A stretch of 8,773 nucleotides of DNA from Sulfurovum sp. (GTDB taxonomy: Bacteria; Campylobacterota; Campylobacteria; Campylobacterales; Sulfurovaceae): contig DYTG01000078.1 of NCBI GenBank assembly GCA_020726085.1, positions 1 through 8,773 of the forward strand, in the 5' to 3' direction. Below are positions 6,085 through 8,773 of the stretch, in pieces. Made by a program: the position numbers and the translations under genes. Under the pieces are notes generated by a model. That model did not search any database. It was not told where the DNA came from and saw nothing but the letters and a program-made list of their open reading frames with translations. Numbering within the stretch: the stretch's first letter is position 1; every line of letters begins with the position of its first letter.

Positions 6085-7947
6085 ATGAAAAAAACTTTAA
6101 TCGTGTTGCTCTTTTTGTTATTTCATGCACTTTATGGTGCTAATAGCGATGATATTGTCATCCAATACATCAACAAACAATCTGCGATTTATGCCAAAAT
6201 AAAAGACCTTAATGCCTCTGAAGTGAAATTAAAGAGTTTTCAAAATGAGCTAGAAGAGAATCAAAAGAGTTTTTTTAATACAGTCATGAATGAGAAAGAG
6301 AAGATTCTCTCTTTGCCTATTTCTAATCAAAGCAGCATCAAAGCACTTCAAAAGAGTATCAAAAAAAACAGCAAAGAGAAACGTTTGGACGCTGTTCATC
6401 TTGATACCTTGAAGCTTAAATATTATCAATCTTTGGAAAACTTTTTTGAGTTGATTCGTGATACTATTACTTCTACTTATATGGCTACCAAAAAGGAGTT
6501 TAATGAAGAGCTTGATCGCATTACGCTAAAGAATAAAAACGCTATGACCAGCGAGGAGGATTTTTCAAAACTCTACGAAAATGTACTCTACGATGAAGAG
6601 GAGATAGTCGCCAATATCAATAAATACAACGACAAATTAAACTATCTCATTGCTATCAATAACGATATGCGTAAATACATCTTGACCTATCAAGATACCT
6701 TTTACAAAAGTGAAATTTATACAACGTTTGGGCTTGATTCTACGGGGGTTTGGATTGCAAAATTGAGCTTTGCAAAAAAACTTGATACCATCTTGAAGCC
6801 CATAGGGCTTGATACGACCAAGCTAGTTATGATTATATTGATAATCTTTTGGGCGTTGCTTTTGAGCACACTTTACTACTGGATTGTACATCTTATACTT
6901 AAATATTTTAAATTAGACACCGATGATACCTTGTACATTATCAAAGAGTTTCAAAATACCATTCGACTCTTTATTATCGTCTTTGGTATTGATATGATAA
7001 GCGACATTGTGCTAGGAGTGGGTGCTAATGTCGATGAGAGTCGCAAACTCTTTATTACGACTTATATCATTCTTTTGACCTATTTGGTACACAAAATCAT
7101 CTACACTATCTCGGTTATTAAAATCAACTCCTTTAATCAGCAAAACAAATCGTACCGCACCGAAATTATCAATCTTGTGGTGAAACTTATCAATTTTATT
7201 GTCTTTTTGATAGGACTTTTGCTTGTGCTTAAAATCTACGAAGTAGAACTCACCGCTATTCTCTCAGGATTAGGCATTGGTTCACTTGCCATTGCTTTTG
7301 CTGCGCGTGATACTTTGGCGAATTTTTTGGGTTCTATTTCTATCTTGCTTGATAATCTCTTTTCACAAGGCGATTGGATCAACGTAGGCAAAGATGAGGG
7401 AACAGTGGTGGAGATTGGAATACGAAGTACGACCATTAGAACCTTTGATAATGCCCTTATTAGCGTCCCAAATTTCATTATTGCTAACAACAGCGTAGCA
7501 AACTGGAACAAACGTATCATGGGACGACGTATCAAAATGTATTTGGGTGTGACTTACAACTCCAACTTTGACGATATTAAAAAAGCGATTGAAGATATCA
7601 AAGAGATGCTCTTAGACCACCCCGATATTGCTTCAAATAAGACACAATTTAAAACCCACAAAGAAAAATCGCTACGCCTTGTCTCCGAAGAAGATGCAAG
7701 AGGAGTCAAAACCACGTTGCTTGTCTCTCTTGATAGCTTTGGGGATTCGAGTATCAATATTATGGTCTATTGCTTTTCCAAAAGTGTCAATTGGATCGAT
7801 TATCTCGAAGTCAAACAAGATATTATGTTCAAAATCGCCGATATTTTCAAAAACAACCACCTAGAGTTTGCTTTCCCCTCTGTGAGCCTCTATATGCCTG
7901 AAGCGGGTCAATCCCATATAATTGATGAAGGGCAAAATGAGCAATAA
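6085..7947 (+). CDS. Large MscS-family mechanosensitive ion channel
   Basis: This protein probably opens under membrane tension to release solutes on hypo-osmotic shock. Of 620 residues, the first 17 or so form a signal peptide (KK, then LIVLLFLLF, with cleavage near ALYGA). A lysine- and glutamate-rich region with coiled-coil character (about 20-240) is probably periplasmic. Membrane helices follow near 249-272, 292-312, 322-345 and 366-386. The pore helix carries the MscS signature GLGIGSLAIAFAARD (395-409) and leads to the beta domain (GDWINVG, VEIGIRSTTIRT, VPN) and the cytoplasmic vestibule. It is much longer than E. coli MscS (286 residues) and more like YbdG/MscK-type relatives. ATG at 6085 is preferred, with AAGTGAG seven bases upstream; ATG at 6079 or GTG at 6073 are alternatives. 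It diverges from mgtE. Confidence 0.9.
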   Translation: MKKTLIVLLFLLFHALYGANSDDIVIQYINKQSAIYAKIKDLNASEVKLKSFQNELEENQKSFFNTVMNEKEKILSLPISNQSSIKALQKSIKKNSKEKRLDAVHLDTLKLKYYQSLENFFELIRDTITSTYMATKKEFNEELDRITLKNKNAMTSEEDFSKLYENVLYDEEEIVANINKYNDKLNYLIAINNDMRKYILTYQDTFYKSEIYTTFGLDSTGVWIAKLSFAKKLDTILKPIGLDTTKLVMIILIIFWALLLSTLYYWIVHLILKYFKLDTDDTLYIIKEFQNTIRLFIIVFGIDMISDIVLGVGANVDESRKLFITTYIILLTYLVHKIIYTISVIKINSFNQQNKSYRTEIINLVVKLINFIVFLIGLLLVLKIYEVELTAILSGLGIGSLAIAFAARDTLANFLGSISILLDNLFSQGDWINVGKDEGTVVEIGIRSTTIRTFDNALISVPNFIIANNSVANWNKRIMGRRIKMYLGVTYNSNFDDIKKAIEDIKEMLLDHPDIASNKTQFKTHKEKSLRLVSEEDARGVKTTLLVSLDSFGDSSINIMVYCFSKSVNWIDYLEVKQDIMFKIADIFKNNHLEFAFPSVSLYMPEAGQSHIIDEGQNEQ

Positions 7948-7951
7948 AATA

Positions 7952-7960
7952 TGCTATAAT
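7952..7960 (+). promoter_or_regulatory. Extended -10 promoter of the Uma2 pseudogene
   Basis: TGCTATAAT is a perfect extended -10 element. It begins five bases after the mscS stop and is followed by an A8 run (7962-7969). No -35 is evident. It is almost identical to the element at 8688-8696. Confidence 0.6.
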
Positions 7961-7971
7961 CAAAAAAAACC

Positions 7972-7980
7972 AAAAGGAGT
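7972..7980 (+). promoter_or_regulatory. Strong ribosome binding site with no start codon behind it
   Basis: AAAAGGAGT is a near-ideal Shine-Dalgarno sequence. The codon at normal spacing, 7985-7987, is ATA rather than ATG, exactly where the Uma2 reading frame should begin. This supports loss of the start codon. Confidence 0.6.
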
Positions 7981-7984
7981 CGCT

Positions 7985-8490
7985 ATAGGAGCGTTAAAAG
8001 AGGAGTATTTGCCCTACTACACTATTATGGATTACGTCAGTTGGGATGGAAAATGGGAGCTTATTAGTGGTATCACTTATGCCATGGCGTCTGCACCCGT
8101 GCCCTAGAGGTGTGTGAAGGAAGTTGTGTAGCTATTATTGAAGCAGAGTGGCGAATTGATCAATCGACGGTACTTATTCCCGATTGCGTAGTGGTATGCT
8201 ACGAACCCGATGATTACCTCACCAAAGCCCCCAAAGTGATCTTTGAGGTTCTCTCCAAAAGCTCAGGTGTGTGTGATGAGCGTATCAAATTTGAAATCTA
8301 TCAAAACGAGGGAGTAGAGTACTACTGTATCGTCTATCCCGATTTGCTCAAAGCCAAACTCTATCGATTGCACGATGGAGTCTATCGCAAAGAGGGGGAT
8401 TATGACAACGAAACCTACCATTTTGAGATAGATGGATGCTCCGTGGCGTTTGATTTCGAGGCTATTTTTAGACGTTACAGAGGCAAATAG
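7985..8490 (+). pseudogene. Uma2-family (DUF820) PD-(D/E)XK-like nuclease, degraded
   Basis: Two frames together make most of a Uma2-family protein. Frame one (7985-8107) gives GALKEEYLPYYTIMDY, then WELISGITYAMASAP, the usual family N-terminus, and ends in TAG. Frame two (open from 8068, family-like from about 8101 to the stop at 8488-8490) gives ALEVCEGSC, then IPDCVVVC, FEVLSKSS, KFEIYQ and GVEYYCIVYP, the conserved core with the PD and E-x-x nuclease-fold positions. Between them some 20-odd residues of the normal family are absent, so a deletion with frame change is likely. The first codon is ATA five bases after AAAAGGAGT, so the start is also lost. An alternative ATG at 7937, overlapping the mscS end, could still translate the N-terminal piece. 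Family members are usually multicopy genes of unknown role. Confidence 0.75.
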
Positions 8491-8649
8491 ATGATTATCT
8501 CCCCACAATGCATCAACTGTATCTTCAATCAAGCCTATCGTATCACCCAAGAACTCCACCTAAACGATACCCAAGCCAAAGAGGTATTGGATAGGGCGAG
8601 TAGTTTCATACCCAAATTTTCAATGTGTCACAAGGCTTCTCAAGCCTAA
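8491..8649 (+). pseudogene. Truncated N-terminus of a DUF89/ARMT1-like protein
   Basis: The 52-residue ORF begins right after the Uma2 stop, with AGAGG (8479-8483) seven bases upstream. Residues 1-47 match the start of DUF89 (damage-control phosphatase) proteins: ISPQCINCIFNQA, with its C-x2-C and NQ, then a helix ending in AKEVLDRASSFI and the FSMCH segment. Full-length members are several hundred residues and carry the metal-binding catalytic site far downstream; none of that is present. After FSMCH the sequence runs into KASQA and TAA, coded by a small hairpin, with no DUF89-like continuation in any frame. I read this as a deletion remnant. A functional micro-protein is unlikely but not excluded. 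Confidence 0.6.
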
Positions 8650-8670
8650 AGCACGATAGCTCTTTGCTTT
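8633..8670 (+). terminator. Two adjacent small hairpins, weak terminator candidates
   Basis: AGGCTT (8633-8638) and AAGCCT (8642-8647) form a perfect 6-bp stem with a 3-base loop. AAAGCA (8648-8653) and TGCTTT (8665-8670) form a second 6-bp stem. Neither is followed by a T-run. They sit where the DUF89 fragment loses homology and may mark the deletion junction. Confidence 0.35.
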
Positions 8671-8687
8671 GGTATCAACCCAAAATA

Positions 8688-8696
8688 TGATATAAT
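8688..8696 (+). promoter_or_regulatory. Extended -10 promoter of the last gene
   Basis: TGATATAAT is an extended -10 element, with a weak -35-like TTGGTA at 8669-8674 (16-base spacing). An A8 run follows at 8702-8709, just before the ATG at 8719. Confidence 0.6.
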
Positions 8697-8718
8697 CTAG
8701 CAAAAAAAAGACTCAACC

Positions 8719-8773
8719 ATGAAAAAACTACCAATAGGAATCTCAACACTTGAAAAAATCATTCACGGTAATT
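8719..8773 (+). CDS. N-terminus of an AAA-ATPase-like/PD-(D/E)XK family protein, cut by the window end
   Basis: Eighteen codons are visible, starting MKKLPIGISTLEKIIHGN. This opening is typical of the AAA-ATPase_like (PF09820) plus PD-(D/E)XK nuclease (DUF1703) proteins, which begin with a K-x-x-P-I-G-I-x-x-x-x-x-I-I pattern and usually continue with a YVDKT motif. They are often multicopy accessory genes of unknown role. The ATG is the first after the promoter at 8688-8696. The leader is A-rich and lacks a clear Shine-Dalgarno sequence. The identification rests on very few residues. Confidence 0.5.
   Translation, partial: MKKLPIGISTLEKIIHGN

Noticed and set aside
7236..7864. Open frames antisense or out of frame within the mscS-like gene
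   Set aside because: They overlap the conserved MscS pore and vestibule coding region and have no independent support.
7922..7984. N-terminal extension of the Uma2 frame starting at ATG 7922 or 7937
   Set aside because: It overlaps the end of mscS and runs through the promoter and ribosome binding site; family resemblance begins only at about 7988.
8263..8559. Minus-strand 98-codon frame across the Uma2 and DUF89 fragments
   Set aside because: It lies opposite two frames with clear family resemblance and has no domain of its own.

Overview
The window looks like chromosomal DNA from a member of the Campylobacterota (former Epsilonproteobacteria), plausibly a Sulfurimonas/Sulfurovum-like sulfur oxidiser. 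This is inferred from protein style, AT-leaning codon use, promoters with a strong TATAAT box and little -35, and the accessory families at the right end. The genus cannot be fixed from sequence reading alone.

Layout. Positions 1-220 hold the broken C-terminal end of an unrecognised gene. uvrA (311-3139, +) encodes the damage-recognition ATPase of nucleotide excision repair. It converges on a compact minus-strand cluster, read from right to left as mgtE (Mg2+ channel/transporter, 4668-6005), rsmD (16S rRNA m2G966 methyltransferase, 4062-4655) and an LpxH-type metallophosphoesterase (3257-4006). The gap between uvrA and this cluster carries two hairpins and a short direct repeat. mgtE diverges from a large MscS-family mechanosensitive channel gene (6085-7947, +) across a short gap with a good -10 box on each strand.

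The right end (7948-8773) is accessory and decayed. A promoter overlapping the mscS stop codon drives a Uma2-family gene that has lost its start codon (ATA where ATG is expected) and is broken by a frame change with missing residues. Directly behind it is an N-terminal stub of a DUF89/ARMT1-like gene. It is followed by small hairpins, then by a second promoter nearly identical to the Uma2 one, and finally by the first 18 codons of what looks like an AAA-ATPase-like/PD-(D/E)XK family gene.

The core genes are housekeeping: DNA repair, lipid A or other phosphoester hydrolysis, ribosome maturation, Mg2+ homeostasis and osmotic-shock protection. No mobile element, CRISPR array, tRNA or rRNA was recognised. 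I did not find a convincing new system. The points most worth checking are the two adjacent broken genes, the twin promoters, the inverted repeat around the uvrA ribosome binding site and the frame break at the left edge.
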